Shown here: piece after piece, positions 14,502 through 21,568 of the stretch
How the letters are laid out: each line of letters opens with the position of its first letter
Numbering within the stretch: position 1 is the stretch's first letter
Source of the DNA: a virus
Length of the DNA: 64,000 bases
Virus record (IMG/VR): IMGVR_UViG_3300021468_000001
Span: 1 to 64,000 of that record
Reading direction: 5' to 3' (one strand)
The notes under the pieces: generated by a model
The model's database searches: none
What the model saw: the letters and a program-made list of their open reading frames with translations, nothing else
Told to the model about the DNA's origin: nothing
Program-made: the position numbers and the translations under genes

Positions 14502-14953
14502 TCCCACTCTCCTTTACGTCCGGTCCAGTAATCAGGATTGCCGCCGCACTTTACCCAGCGCTTCTGTAGCCGCCGAATCGCGCGCCAAAGGACGGTTTCC
14601 GGCCGCATCACGGCGACCGGATATGTGCCGTAGCGTAGCGCGTGCATCCCTTCCAGTTGGTGGATACGCTTTTTTGCGAGTTCGAGGTTATTAGTTTCCA
14701 AGGCAGCAACGGCAAGGTGCAACCTCGTTCTAATTGTAGCGATTGCCCAGGGATTAAAACCCCTTACCCTCGCTGTTTTTTTCGCGCAATCAAGAGCATC
14801 GCGTGCGGTTTTTACCGCCAGCACAATGTCGTCGATGAGCCTCCGAATTGCGCCCCACTTTACTTTCACGACATCTTCATCTTGAATCGCTTTCGCGTAG
14901 CACGCTTTAACCAAGCGCAATACCTCTTCCTGAAAGTCCTTGTCCTCGTTCAC
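14498..14953 (-). CDS. Helical protein family C, copy 2 (longer)
   Basis: 151 aa. GTG at 14953 after AAGGAGGTCGAGG. The first 95 residues are a helical extension rich in Ala/Lys (AGAIRRLIDDIVLAVKTARDALDCAKKTARV-type pattern). The last 55 carry the family C core (MHALRYGTYPVAVMRPETVLWRAIRRLQ). Function unknown. Confidence 0.55.
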   Translation of the reverse strand: MNEDKDFQEEVLRLVKACYAKAIQDEDVVKVKWGAIRRLIDDIVLAVKTARDALDCAKKTARVRGFNPWAIATIRTRLHLAVAALETNNLELAKKRIHQLEGMHALRYGTYPVAVMRPETVLWRAIRRLQKRWVKCGGNPDYWTGRKGEWE

Positions 14954-14987
14954 CCTCGACCTCCTTTACTATCTTCCTGCCGCATTC

Positions 14988-15317
14988 CTATAACGCCTTT
15001 TCCATCAGAAGGCTCAAAGAGTCCTCAATCGCATGAAGGCTATCTTCCCATTCCGACACCAATATGCCATGTAGCCGCGCTATTTCGCGGACTTGTTTGT
15101 TCTTCAATTCAGACGTTTCTGTGAGTTGAAAAGCAAGAATTAGAACGGCAAGCGCGGCCGCGCAATCCGAACGGGCACCGACAGCGTAGTTGTGCGCCCT
15201 CAAATACTCTTCGTCCCGAAGCGCGGCCCAATACTCCGACATGCGGTCGCGTGCCGTCTTCTCTAACTTCCGCGCGCTCTCCACAATCCACTCGACAACT
15301 TCTTTCGCCTTTTTCAT
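14988..15317 (-). CDS. Helical protein, unknown
   Basis: 109 aa. ATG at 15317 (GGGAGTCAGGAA upstream). Almost entirely helical (KKAKEVVEWIVESARKLEKTARDRMSEYW, ARSDCAAALAVLILAFQLTET), perhaps a helical bundle. It resembles families D and E in general character but has no clear sequence match. Confidence 0.55.
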   Translation of the reverse strand: MKKAKEVVEWIVESARKLEKTARDRMSEYWAALRDEEYLRAHNYAVGARSDCAAALAVLILAFQLTETSELKNKQVREIARLHGILVSEWEDSLHAIEDSLSLLMEKAL

Positions 15318-15328
15318 TTCCTGACTCC

Positions 15329-15520
15329 CTATTCCCAAGCCCCACAGTCTATCATGTCCCGCACGCTGTTACCGTCGCCGTCAGGTAGCGCCTTCGGCTC
15401 GGCGGCGAGGTCTATCCGCTCCGCCTTCTCCAGGCCGCTTCCAAGCGTGCGCCCATGCTCACCGGACTCTTGCCATCTTCTTTCATGCTTTGGCCTCCCA
15501 CGAAGCAGGAAGAATGCCAT
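15329..15520 (-). CDS. Uncertain small ORF
   Basis: 63 aa from an ATG at 15520 inside the end of the upstream gene. No ribosome site is seen for it. A perfect GGGAGGCCAAAGC site stands before an ATG at 15486, but that frame stops after 24 codons. Either a 24-residue peptide is made or a frameshift has split a gene here; the two frames together cover the whole gap. It ends GAWE. Confidence 0.3.
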   Translation of the reverse strand: MAFFLLRGRPKHERRWQESGEHGRTLGSGLEKAERIDLAAEPKALPDGDGNSVRDMIDCGAWE

Positions 15521-15728
15521 TGATGCGGACATACTGCCGAATATAATGCCACACATCAAGGCGCAAGGAAAAATCACAAATTAGCATCGCGGTCCATACA
15601 GCATGGAACCATTCGCGCTCGCGCACCGAAAGCACGGCCTTGCGCGCCGTTGCTTGGTCGTCAACGGATGCTTTTGCATAAGACACAAGCGTATCAAGAT
15701 ACTCGTAAGGAAGCAAGCCCCTCATCAT
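15483..15728 (-). CDS. Small protein, unknown
   Basis: 81 aa. Start at 15728 after AGGAGAAGTGAA. Helical with an aromatic core (LPYEYLDTLVSYAKASVDD, REREWFHAVWTAMLICDFSLRLDVWHYIRQYV). The C-terminal ASWEAKA is encoded by the GGGAGGCCAAAGC ribosome site. Family unknown. Confidence 0.55.
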   Translation of the reverse strand: MMRGLLPYEYLDTLVSYAKASVDDQATARKAVLSVREREWFHAVWTAMLICDFSLRLDVWHYIRQYVRINGILPASWEAKA

Positions 15729-15729
15729 T

Positions 15730-15993
15730 TCACTTCTCCTTTCTTTCCTCTGCGGCTCGACCCCAACGCTGTTTCCAACGCCGTGTGTCTTGCCAAGCCG
15801 ATAACGTGCACAGCATAACTACAATCCACATAGGAATCAGCATCAGTATCCGCAACCACAGCGGGTAGAGAACAGAGAGCGTTGGGTCCAGAACAATGTA
15901 AGTTACCGGTCCTGCCGCCACCGCCTCATACAGAATGAACAACAAAAAGGCAGGGTCAAATCCATGCCTTTCCGCCCACTCCTTAACGCTCAT
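15730..15993 (-). CDS. Membrane protein with two TM segments
   Basis: 87 aa. Start at 15993 with GGGAGAAGGCGA upstream. Hydrophobic segments are at about 16-36 (AFLLFILYEAVAAGPVTYIVL) and 44-66 (LWLRILMLIPMWIVVMLCTLSAW), followed by a basic tail (RRWKQRWGRAAEERKEK). It could be a holin-like or superinfection protein, but it lies far from lysis genes; function unknown. Confidence 0.6.
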   Translation of the reverse strand: MSVKEWAERHGFDPAFLLFILYEAVAAGPVTYIVLDPTLSVLYPLWLRILMLIPMWIVVMLCTLSAWQDTRRWKQRWGRAAEERKEK

Positions 15994-16262
15994 TCGCCTT
16001 CTCCCTTCAACTCCAACAGCCGCGCGGCGATGCGCAGCATACCGACTACGTCTTCTACTGTTGCGCTTTCGTTCAGTCCAGCACGTATTACGTCCATCAT
16101 TTCATCCCTTTCCGTAGGCAGCGGCCGCCGCGGCAGCAGAATTGTCAATATCCAGTTGCTTCGGTGCGCTGTTATCTGATCACCTATGAACGATATGCAC
16201 CAACCGCAGAAAGCACGGCCAAAAAGGCGCGTCTCGTATGCCTTCTCATTTTCACTACTCAT
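15990..16262 (-). CDS. Small protein, unknown
   Basis: 90 aa. ATG at 16262 after AAGGAGTTCAGTG. CGWC (about residue 20) is a CxxC pair. A helical C-terminus ends LLELKGEGE. ATGA-coupled to the membrane protein gene at 15730. Family unknown. Confidence 0.55.
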   Translation of the reverse strand: MSSENEKAYETRLFGRAFCGWCISFIGDQITAHRSNWILTILLPRRPLPTERDEMMDVIRAGLNESATVEDVVGMLRIAARLLELKGEGE

Positions 16263-16581
16263 CACTGAACTCCTTCCGCTTTTCAAGCACATCCGTCGCT
16301 ACATCGAAAGCCCTCTCTCCGACATAGCCACTCGCTATATCCTCGACCGCTTTCTCCGTCGCAAACGCGATTTCGTCAGCGACTATCGCGTAGAACGGGT
16401 CCGAACTTCTGCGCAACAACGAGGCTTTATGCTCCACCGCGCTTTCTATCGCCTCTATCACGCGATTTCTTATCTCCTCCTTCAGGATGTTTGTGAAGTC
16501 TCCATTAACAACCGCGCTTGCGATTTTCCTCGCAACCATTTCGGCGACGCTACTTTTGCGCCTCGGTTTGCCCTTACTCAT
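16255..16581 (-). CDS. Helical protein, unknown
   Basis: 108 aa. ATG at 16581 (GGAGAGACGAAA upstream). A basic start (MSKGKPRRKSS) is followed by long amphipathic helices rich in Ala/Glu (VARKIASAVVNGDF, NRVIEAIESAVEHKASLL, ADEIAFATEKAVEDIASGYVGERAF). Function unknown; perhaps an oligomeric bundle. Confidence 0.55.
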   Translation of the reverse strand: MSKGKPRRKSSVAEMVARKIASAVVNGDFTNILKEEIRNRVIEAIESAVEHKASLLRRSSDPFYAIVADEIAFATEKAVEDIASGYVGERAFDVATDVLEKRKEFSDE

Positions 16582-16858
16582 TTTCGTCTCTCCAAAACAT
16601 GTGCTGTTTCGCACTATCAAGCGCTCTGGTTATCGCCTCGAATGCCTGCTCGACGATTTTGAACGCCTCGGCCCTTTCCTCATCGGAGTACTCCTGCGAA
16701 AAGACCCAGGTTGATTGTACCGCGCTCGCAACATCTACCGCGGCATCTACGGTAGCCTCCAGTTGGAAAAGCGCGCCGTCCATCGTTCTGCACTGTTCGG
16801 CACGCGCCGCACCAACCTCAACCGCCCGCAATGCCCGTTTTGCTTGTTCAAGACTCAT
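16574..16858 (-). CDS. Helical protein family E, copy 1
   Basis: 94 aa. ATG at 16858 with AGAAGAGGGGGACACAAA upstream. Homologous to 18889-19167: MSLEQAKRALRAVEVGAARAEQCRTMDGALFQLEATVDAAVDVA corresponds to MGLEEARKALNGVQVASTRASNHKMLSGALHQIKAAVDAAMAMA. It is a two- to three-helix bundle; function unknown. Confidence 0.6.
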   Translation of the reverse strand: MSLEQAKRALRAVEVGAARAEQCRTMDGALFQLEATVDAAVDVASAVQSTWVFSQEYSDEERAEAFKIVEQAFEAITRALDSAKQHMFWRDENE

Positions 16859-17163
16859 TTTGTGTCCCCCTCTTCTAACAAACGCGCGTCTACCAACCGC
16901 GCTATCGTGGGCCACTCTTTTGCGAGCCCCCACCAATACTCACCCGTGGCTGGCCGACAAAGAACAAAATACTCGCCGTTCGATTCCTCGTCAGCAAGCC
17001 ACTGAACCGAGAGTCCCAAGTGAGGGTAGTGATAGTATTCGCCAAGCACCAAGTAATCCCCCTCCGCGTCCGCTTCCTCTGCTTCTTCCCAAGAAGAATA
17101 GAGCTTGTACCCTTCTTCCCGCGCGACCTTCCGCGCAAGCCTTTCTACCGATTTTCTCCGCAT
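16855..17163 (-). CDS. Small protein, unknown
   Basis: 102 aa. ATG at 17163 after GGAGGAGGCCGAGTG. A basic helix (RRKSVERLARKVAREEGYKLYSSW) is followed by an acidic stretch and a beta-rich part with many aromatics (YLVLGEYYHYPHLGLSVQWLADEESNGEYFVLC). ATGA-coupled to family E copy 1. Family unknown. Confidence 0.55.
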   Translation of the reverse strand: MRRKSVERLARKVAREEGYKLYSSWEEAEEADAEGDYLVLGEYYHYPHLGLSVQWLADEESNGEYFVLCRPATGEYWWGLAKEWPTIARLVDARLLEEGDTK

Positions 17164-17432
17164 CACTCGGCCTCCTCCTTCAGCGCCTCTTTCAGCGTCC
17201 GCCAAACGCGATAGCGAAACAGGTCATTTGGATCATACTGGCGAAATGGCCTGCACATTTGCCGCGCTTGCGTCCGACTAAATATCAGATAGTCCTTTGA
17301 ATGCTCGCCAGTCTCGACAAACCTTGTTTTTTCTTCTTCTGTCGGCCAGTAGCGTTGGCCGGGATAGCCATATCGTAGAGACCTAGACCCCGCCCATACC
17401 CAAATTGCCCTTTCCCTTGCGTCTCTCCGCAT
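17163..17432 (-). CDS. Small protein, unknown; ends KEEAE
   Basis: 89 aa. ATG at 17432 after ATAGGAGGCCGAGTG. Rich in Trp, Tyr and Arg (IWVWAGSRSLRYGYPGQRYWPTEEE, MCRPFRQYDPNDLFRYRVW). The C-terminus LKEALKEEAE is read from the GGAGGAGGCCGAG site of the next gene, whose ATG overlaps the stop (TGATG). Confidence 0.55.
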   Translation of the reverse strand: MRRDARERAIWVWAGSRSLRYGYPGQRYWPTEEEKTRFVETGEHSKDYLIFSRTQARQMCRPFRQYDPNDLFRYRVWRTLKEALKEEAE

Positions 17433-17443
17433 CACTCGGCCTC

Positions 17444-17908
17444 CTATATTGCCAATTGCGCGGACGCGGCGATTTCCTCAATAAGACAGTCTGCGCGATA
17501 CTCCATCTGCATCCAGTAGTAGTAACAACCCCGCCCGCGACACTGGCGATATTCGCCGCTCTCTGGGCAAGTGATGTATTCGCGCCCGCACGGAGCATTA
17601 GCCGCACCCTGCTGGGCTCCACGATAGTATTGCCCCAGCGTCAACACTATCTGCATATATCTCGCGTAGTGCCGAATCACGGGCAGGTCGTCCGGGTCAT
17701 AATAATTTGTCTCTTTCCAATTCCATCCGCTGTGATGCCACTCCGTTTCCACGCCCAACCTGTCTACGGCCGCCGCCGTTACCCGACGGCGACGCCCGCG
17801 CACGCGCACGGTCCCGCATCGCCGGGCCACTTCTGCGGCAGTCAGCAAGCCGCGCGCGCTCGCATCTGCCGCACGCCGACTCCGCCGCGCTCCGCATTTC
17901 GTCAACAT
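17444..17908 (-). CDS. Cys-cluster protein, unknown
   Basis: 154 aa. ATG at 17908 after AAGGAGGCCGAGTG. An N-terminal basic helix contains LTAAEVARRCG, which could be an HTH. The middle is Tyr/Arg-rich. A cysteine cluster (CGREYITCPESGEYRQCRGRGC, about residues 112-133) probably binds metal. The family is unknown. The GC content of the first 60 codons is higher than that of the neighbours. Confidence 0.55.
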   Translation of the reverse strand: MLTKCGARRSRRAADASARGLLTAAEVARRCGTVRVRGRRRRVTAAAVDRLGVETEWHHSGWNWKETNYYDPDDLPVIRHYARYMQIVLTLGQYYRGAQQGAANAPCGREYITCPESGEYRQCRGRGCYYYWMQMEYRADCLIEEIAASAQLAI

Positions 17909-18189
17909 CACTCGGCCTCCTTCAATATCACAAGGTCGCATATCCGAAGCCAGTCGGGCTCGCTTACGATTGTTGATCGTGAGCCATCCCGCGACCAATC
18001 GCTTACGCTAAAAATGCCAGTTTCCAACAATGGGACTACCTTACTATCCCAAAACCTTCGCTCCTGAAGACGTCGGTTTTTCGCGGCGCGCAACTTGATG
18101 ACTACCTCATCCCCGCGAATCTGCCCGCCCGTTACTAAGGCTATAATTCTACGGGCTGCATCAACGCTCATTGAGAAACTTTCGGACAT
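17908..18189 (-). CDS. Small protein, unknown; ends KEAE
   Basis: 93 aa. Start at 18189 after GGAGGCCGAGAG. A helix (SVDAARRIIALVTGG) is followed by beta and basic segments (DEVVIKLRAAKNRRLQERRFWDSKVVPLL). The last residues LKEAE come from the following ribosome site. Not recognised. Confidence 0.55.
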   Translation of the reverse strand: MSESFSMSVDAARRIIALVTGGQIRGDEVVIKLRAAKNRRLQERRFWDSKVVPLLETGIFSVSDWSRDGSRSTIVSEPDWLRICDLVILKEAE

Positions 18190-18617
18190 CTCTCGGCCTC
18201 CTCCAACTTATACTGGGCGACGTCCTCGAACAGAAGCGACCACACGTCCAGAAGCAACTGCTTGTTGTCGCCTTCCAATACTCGCCTTGCGCCGTCGCCC
18301 CAGTCCATGAACACGTATTCGACCCGGTGAACGTGGAGCGCGGCATCTGTGTAAAACCGGAACTCGTCGCTCGGCCCGCCCCAAGATATTTGGTAGCAGA
18401 AGTATCCCTCGTCCTGTCCGTCGAACGTGCCCGCCAACACGTAGTCGAAGCACAGGCCGTGCTCGTAAATGGCTTCTTCGGGATGTTCTCCATACTCCGC
18501 GACCATTGCGTCACGCTCCTTTTCCGAAAGATCGTCGGTTGCAGCGCGATAGAGCAGCCGGAGCTCTTCTATCTCGTCCGCCAAACTTGCCTCGATTCTT
18601 TCCTCACACGTCAACAT
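18168..18617 (-). CDS. Unknown acidic protein
   Basis: 149 aa. Start at 18617 after AAGGAGGCCGAGTA. An acidic helical N-terminus (CEERIEASLADEIEELRLLYRAATDDLSEKERD) precedes a beta-rich aromatic core (YFCYQISWGGPSDEFRFYTDAALHVHRVEYVFMDWGDG) and a C-terminal helix. LEEAERCPKVSQ runs through the SD of the next gene and overlaps its start by 22 bases. The net negative charge is compatible with a DNA-mimic or inhibitor, which is only a guess. Confidence 0.6.
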   Translation of the reverse strand: MLTCEERIEASLADEIEELRLLYRAATDDLSEKERDAMVAEYGEHPEEAIYEHGLCFDYVLAGTFDGQDEGYFCYQISWGGPSDEFRFYTDAALHVHRVEYVFMDWGDGARRVLEGDNKQLLLDVWSLLFEDVAQYKLEEAERCPKVSQ

Positions 18618-18889
18618 TACTCGGCCTCCTTAAAGCAGGCGGCCTCGACCGCGTATCCAACCCCGTCGCTGCCATCCAGTATTCTGGTGTGATACTCTGC
18701 GGCGATTTCTCTTGGCAGGAGGCGCGCTACGCTTCCAACAATTCGGTATAGCCGCTCGGCTACTTCGAGCACGTCGTCGCTTGCGTCGCCTTTCACGTGG
18801 TTAGCAACGTTTCCGAGCGCTTCCATTGCGAGGCAGGCGTCTTCAGCGACACACTCTGCGATTCTTTTTACCATCCTTCCTATCTGCAT
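18617..18889 (-). CDS. Helical protein, unknown; ends KEAE
   Basis: 90 aa. Start at 18889 after GGAGGCCGAGTA. Helical (RMVKRIAECVAEDACLAMEALGNVANHV, VLEVAERLYRIVGSVARLLPREIA). The ATG and upstream stop overlap as TAATG. Family unknown. Confidence 0.55.
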   Translation of the reverse strand: MQIGRMVKRIAECVAEDACLAMEALGNVANHVKGDASDDVLEVAERLYRIVGSVARLLPREIAAEYHTRILDGSDGVGYAVEAACFKEAE

Positions 18890-19167
18890 TACTCGGCCTC
18901 CTCTACATGTTCAAAGATAAGCATCCGCATCTTCCCAAGCGCTAGAGATATCACACCGAATGCCTGGTTTAGAAGCTTCCCGAGTTCTTTCCTTTCTTCC
19001 TCTGTTCCGTTAATCCAGGCGTCCTCTGCTTCAAGTGCCATAGCCATCGCTGCGTCAACTGCGGCCTTTATTTGGTGAAGTGCCCCGCTCAACATCTTAT
19101 GATTGCTAGCCCTTGTAGAAGCTACTTGAACTCCATTTAACGCCTTCCGCGCCTCCTCAAGCCCCAT
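18889..19167 (-). CDS. Helical protein family E, copy 2; ends EEAE
   Basis: 92 aa. Start at 19167 with GAGAGGGTCAGCAC upstream. Paralogue of 16574-16858 (shared LEEARKAL..VQVASTRA, GALHQIKAAVDAA, LNQAFGVISLALGKMR). The protein at 19509-19910 may be a third, more distant relative (RLIDSAFAEIANAES). Confidence 0.6.
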   Translation of the reverse strand: MGLEEARKALNGVQVASTRASNHKMLSGALHQIKAAVDAAMAMALEAEDAWINGTEEERKELGKLLNQAFGVISLALGKMRMLIFEHVEEAE

Positions 19168-19179
19168 GTGCTGACCCTC

Positions 19180-19428
19180 TCAGAGCAAAAACCTATAGTA
19201 ACCGCGCCCCACGCGCACGCAACGCCCAGCTTTCCGTAGGCTCTGTATCCCCCTGTGAAAGGCACGACGTGTAGTGTCCGAGTCTACTATCCCTTTCCGC
19301 TCCCGGTAGTCCCGCGTTATCCTGAATACTTGCGTTGCTGACAGCGCATAGCCCAAGTTGATTACGTGATACAGCCTTGCTTCATCGAGCGCCTTGAGTA
19401 TGCTATCCGCCCACGATTCTTTTAACAT
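19180..19428 (-). CDS. Winged-helix-like DNA-binding protein
   Basis: 82 aa. ATG at 19428 after GGGAGGTCCTGCA. The pattern LSATQVFRITRDYRERKGIVDSDTTRRAFHRGIQSLRKAGRCVRVGRGYYRF reads as helix-turn-recognition helix followed by a beta wing (CVRVGRGYYRF). It is probably a small transcription factor within the early array. A tRNA-like fragment lies just upstream of its start. Confidence 0.6.
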   Translation of the reverse strand: MLKESWADSILKALDEARLYHVINLGYALSATQVFRITRDYRERKGIVDSDTTRRAFHRGIQSLRKAGRCVRVGRGYYRFLL

Positions 19429-19435
19429 TGCAGGA

Positions 19436-19504
19436 CCTCCCACCTTGTTCCGGAGTGCATTATGCGATCCGCCAATTGCCGCTCTACCATTTCACTAGCA
19501 CGGC
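19436..19504 (-). other. tRNA-like fragment (5' half only)
   Basis: On the minus strand GCCGTGCTAGTGAAATGGTAGAGCGGC looks like the acceptor strand plus D-arm of a tRNA (ATGGTAGAGCGGC is typical). The following bases do not form a normal anticodon arm, there is no GGTTCGA T-loop, and the matching 3' acceptor strand is absent. It is probably a decayed tRNA or mimic. It lies in the otherwise empty gap between two genes. Confidence 0.3.
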
Positions 19505-19508
19505 TTTA

Positions 19509-19910
19509 CTATCTTTTCCACGCATCGAAAGCCTCTTGTTCCGCAATATACCATTCGTCCCCGCGGAAGTAAACCTTTCCGCCCCAACGAGCAACACGCA
19601 GTACTCCTACATGTTCTCGCGAGTCGCCTTCCACCCAAAAAGATCCTCTTACCAGGTTATCTTTTATATCCTCCGTTATCCTAAATTTGACAATCCGTTT
19701 CGGCTCTCCAAGTAAAGCAGTCATCTCACTTTCTGCGTTGGCTATTTCCGCAAAAGCAGAATCTATAAGGCGTGCTAGCCTTCGTGAGTCTCCTTCTACT
19801 TTGTCAGCTTCATTAAGCGCAACGCACGCGCGCTCAAGAAACTCAAGCGCCCGAAGCGCTCTCCATTCTGTTTCGGACTGGGCGCAATCAATATGATTCC
19901 TTCCTCGCAT
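19509..19910 (-). CDS. Two-part protein, unknown
   Basis: 133 aa. ATG at 19910 after TAGGAGATCTCGCA. The N-terminal half is helical (EWRALRALEFLERACVALNEADKVEGD, RRLARLIDSAFAEIANAESEM), recalling family E. The C-terminal half is beta-type (VKFRITEDIKDNLVRGSFWVEGDSREHVGVLRVARWGGKVYFRGDEWY). Function unknown. Confidence 0.55.
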   Translation of the reverse strand: MRGRNHIDCAQSETEWRALRALEFLERACVALNEADKVEGDSRRLARLIDSAFAEIANAESEMTALLGEPKRIVKFRITEDIKDNLVRGSFWVEGDSREHVGVLRVARWGGKVYFRGDEWYIAEQEAFDAWKR

Positions 19911-19921
19911 TGCGAGATCTC

Positions 19922-20245
19922 CTACTGCATCCACGCAGGCACGAATACTCGCTCCGGGTCAAGCCCCAAAGCGCGGATATACTTGTGTCCCGCTTTCGTG
20001 GCGTAAACTATGCCGTTCGGTGTCGCCGGGACAAGGTCGAAAACGGCTACAGGGCAGCACTTCTGCGGCGTGATAATCTCTGCGACTCCCACTTTAGCGC
20101 GCCCATCACGGTAGCCCGTGCCCTCGTTCGCATCGTAGAGCACGTAGCGCTTCCTGTCCACCTCGAACCCGACAAACGGGTTGAAAGCGTCCGCAGGCAA
20201 CGCCTGCATAGCCTCTCCAACACTCGCATCACAAGACCATCCCAT
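19922..20245 (-). CDS. Small protein, unknown
   Basis: 107 aa. Start at 20245 after GAGGAGGCCACACA. Beta-rich (FNPFVGFEVDRKRYVLYDANEGTG, VGVAEIITPQKCCPVAVFDLVPATPNGIVYATKAG). It looks like a single compact domain. Not recognised. Confidence 0.55.
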   Translation of the reverse strand: MGWSCDASVGEAMQALPADAFNPFVGFEVDRKRYVLYDANEGTGYRDGRAKVGVAEIITPQKCCPVAVFDLVPATPNGIVYATKAGHKYIRALGLDPERVFVPAWMQ

Positions 20246-20268
20246 TGTGTGGCCTCCTCAAATTGCGC

Positions 20269-20745
20269 TTAGTGGTGCAGGTCCACTAAAACCGCAAACG
20301 CATTCCCGACATGCGCCTCCACTTCGCGGCCATCGAGCACCCAGTACCAGGGCTGCATCAGGTCACAGCCTTCATCTACGCTACCCATTTCTGACCTTAG
20401 ATACTTTGCGATTTCCTTATTCAGCGGCAGCACATCATCAGGATACTCACCGTCTTTGAAGCCATCTCGCTTTTCTATAGGCGGAGATATTTCAGGATAC
20501 TCTTCAGCCTCAGAAGTAGCCTCATCCCGCCGGAATTTCCAATACCGCTCGGCGCCCAGCGATATTGCTTTTAATATCCCTGAGTATCCGCCGCCGATTC
20601 GGAACCAGTCGTAGAGCGGCCACACGAAGAGTCCGGGTTTCGCCCCCACGCCTTCCTCTGCCAACTTACCCCTAACAAGATCTTTCGCTTCCTCTTCAGA
20701 AGAAGCCATGCTCTTCGGAACGATTACCACTGCCATCATGTGCAT
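20269..20745 (-). CDS. Unknown 158-aa protein
   Basis: 158 aa. Start at 20745 after TTGGAGGCCTGAAG. A beta start (MAVVIVPKSMASSEEEAKDLV) precedes an aromatic/glycine segment (LFVWPLYDWFRIGGGYSGIL) and a helical, acidic C-terminus. It lies directly after a strong intrinsic terminator, so its expression must come from read-through or a separate promoter. Confidence 0.6.
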   Translation of the reverse strand: MHMMAVVIVPKSMASSEEEAKDLVRGKLAEEGVGAKPGLFVWPLYDWFRIGGGYSGILKAISLGAERYWKFRRDEATSEAEEYPEISPPIEKRDGFKDGEYPDDVLPLNKEIAKYLRSEMGSVDEGCDLMQPWYWVLDGREVEAHVGNAFAVLVDLHH

Positions 20746-20936
20746 CTTCAGGCCTCCAAAAAAAAGCGAGCCTCACAACTCGTCGTTTCCGGCTCGTAAA
20801 GCGGTGCAAGGGCCAAGTAGGGGCACGCGCGCCTCCTTGATGTACCGCGGACCCCTTCAGCCGAGCGAAGGCGAGACTCGACTTCAGACTCGGCCCTGCA
20901 CCAGCGCAAGAAGGAGCAGGACAATCAATAACTTTA
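20746..20936 (-). other. Structured gap with tiny ORFs
   Basis: A gap of 191 bases, unusually long for this array. It contains the terminator at 20758-20796, a hairpin GCCGAG..CTCGGC (about 20864-20900) and two tiny ORFs: 18 aa at 20884-20940 and 17 aa at 20773-20826 (GTG after AAGGAGGCGCGC). The latter runs into the terminator stem. It could be a regulated leader or attenuator. Confidence 0.4.
20758..20796 (-). terminator. Intrinsic terminator
   Basis: On the minus strand CGAGCC, an 18-base loop, GGCTCG, GC and then eight T. The T-run directly abuts the ribosome site (TTGGAGGCC) of the next gene. This is the clearest intrinsic terminator in the early array. Confidence 0.7.
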
Positions 20937-20940
20937 TCAT
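20884..20940 (-). CDS. 18-residue hydrophobic peptide
   Basis: The ATG overlaps the upstream TGA (ATGA). The peptide begins MIKLLIVLLLLALVQG, looking like a lone signal or membrane segment. AAGGAAGTGCAGGA precedes it. It could be a leader peptide for the attenuator-like gap, a membrane micro-protein, or chance. Confidence 0.35.
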   Translation of the reverse strand: MIKLLIVLLLLALVQGRV

Positions 20941-21566
20941 TCCTGCACTTCCTTTTCAACTTCAGGCGGCTGAACGACCATGTAGTTTTGAGTCTGTGCG
21001 ATAGGCGACTCGACATTCCCCTCGCCGAGCGCTTTTCGCAATCCCTCGTAAAGCGCCGCGATAAAGGCCGTTGATTCGTTGATGTTCCTGGCGAGCACTT
21101 TCAGGTCCCTTGTCTCGTAGAAGTCACCTTCGTCATAGACGCGCGCTAAAATACCGTGCGCCTTGCAAATATCCAGCATCCGCACGACAAGAAGGTGCGC
21201 CTTCAAAAACTCTTCTGCGTATTGCGTTTTCGTGAAGTGGCCTCCACGCCACCGCTCTGACTTCCCAAGCCGCCCGAGTATGATGGTGAAACTTTCGCAA
21301 CCAGGCCCGACGTTTACCCTGAGTATGAGCCCGTTCGCATACCCGCAGTAAAGGCTCCTGTCACTGGGGAAGTCGTCCGATATCTTCATCATTTTGGCGA
21401 GTTCAAATTCATCTCTGTCTCCGCTTTCTGTCGCTACTACCGAGCGAACTAGCCCTACCGCGCTCACGGGAAGGCCCAGAATCTCTTGCCGAATGGCATT
21501 CAGCTTGCGTTCGAGCACAGCCTTGGGACCGTCGAACGCAAAGCCGTAATGGATTGTGAGTCCCAT
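20937..21566 (-). CDS. Unknown 209-aa protein
   Basis: 209 aa. ATG at 21566 after GAGGAGGATTGAAG. Begins MGLTIHYGFAFDGPKAVLERKLNAIRQEILGLPV, then VGLVRSVVATES. Segments such as GLILRVNVGPGCESFTIILGRL and YAEEFLKAHLLVVRMLDICKAHG suggest an alpha/beta fold of one domain. I recall 'GLTIHY' starts in uncharacterised phage and plasmid proteins but no function. Confidence 0.6.
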   Translation of the reverse strand: MGLTIHYGFAFDGPKAVLERKLNAIRQEILGLPVSAVGLVRSVVATESGDRDEFELAKMMKISDDFPSDRSLYCGYANGLILRVNVGPGCESFTIILGRLGKSERWRGGHFTKTQYAEEFLKAHLLVVRMLDICKAHGILARVYDEGDFYETRDLKVLARNINESTAFIAALYEGLRKALGEGNVESPIAQTQNYMVVQPPEVEKEVQE

Positions 21567-21568
21567 CT

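Noticed and set aside
16518-17300. A 260-aa plus-strand frame
   Set aside because: Shadow of family E and neighbouring genes, Ser/Ala-rich, no start signal.
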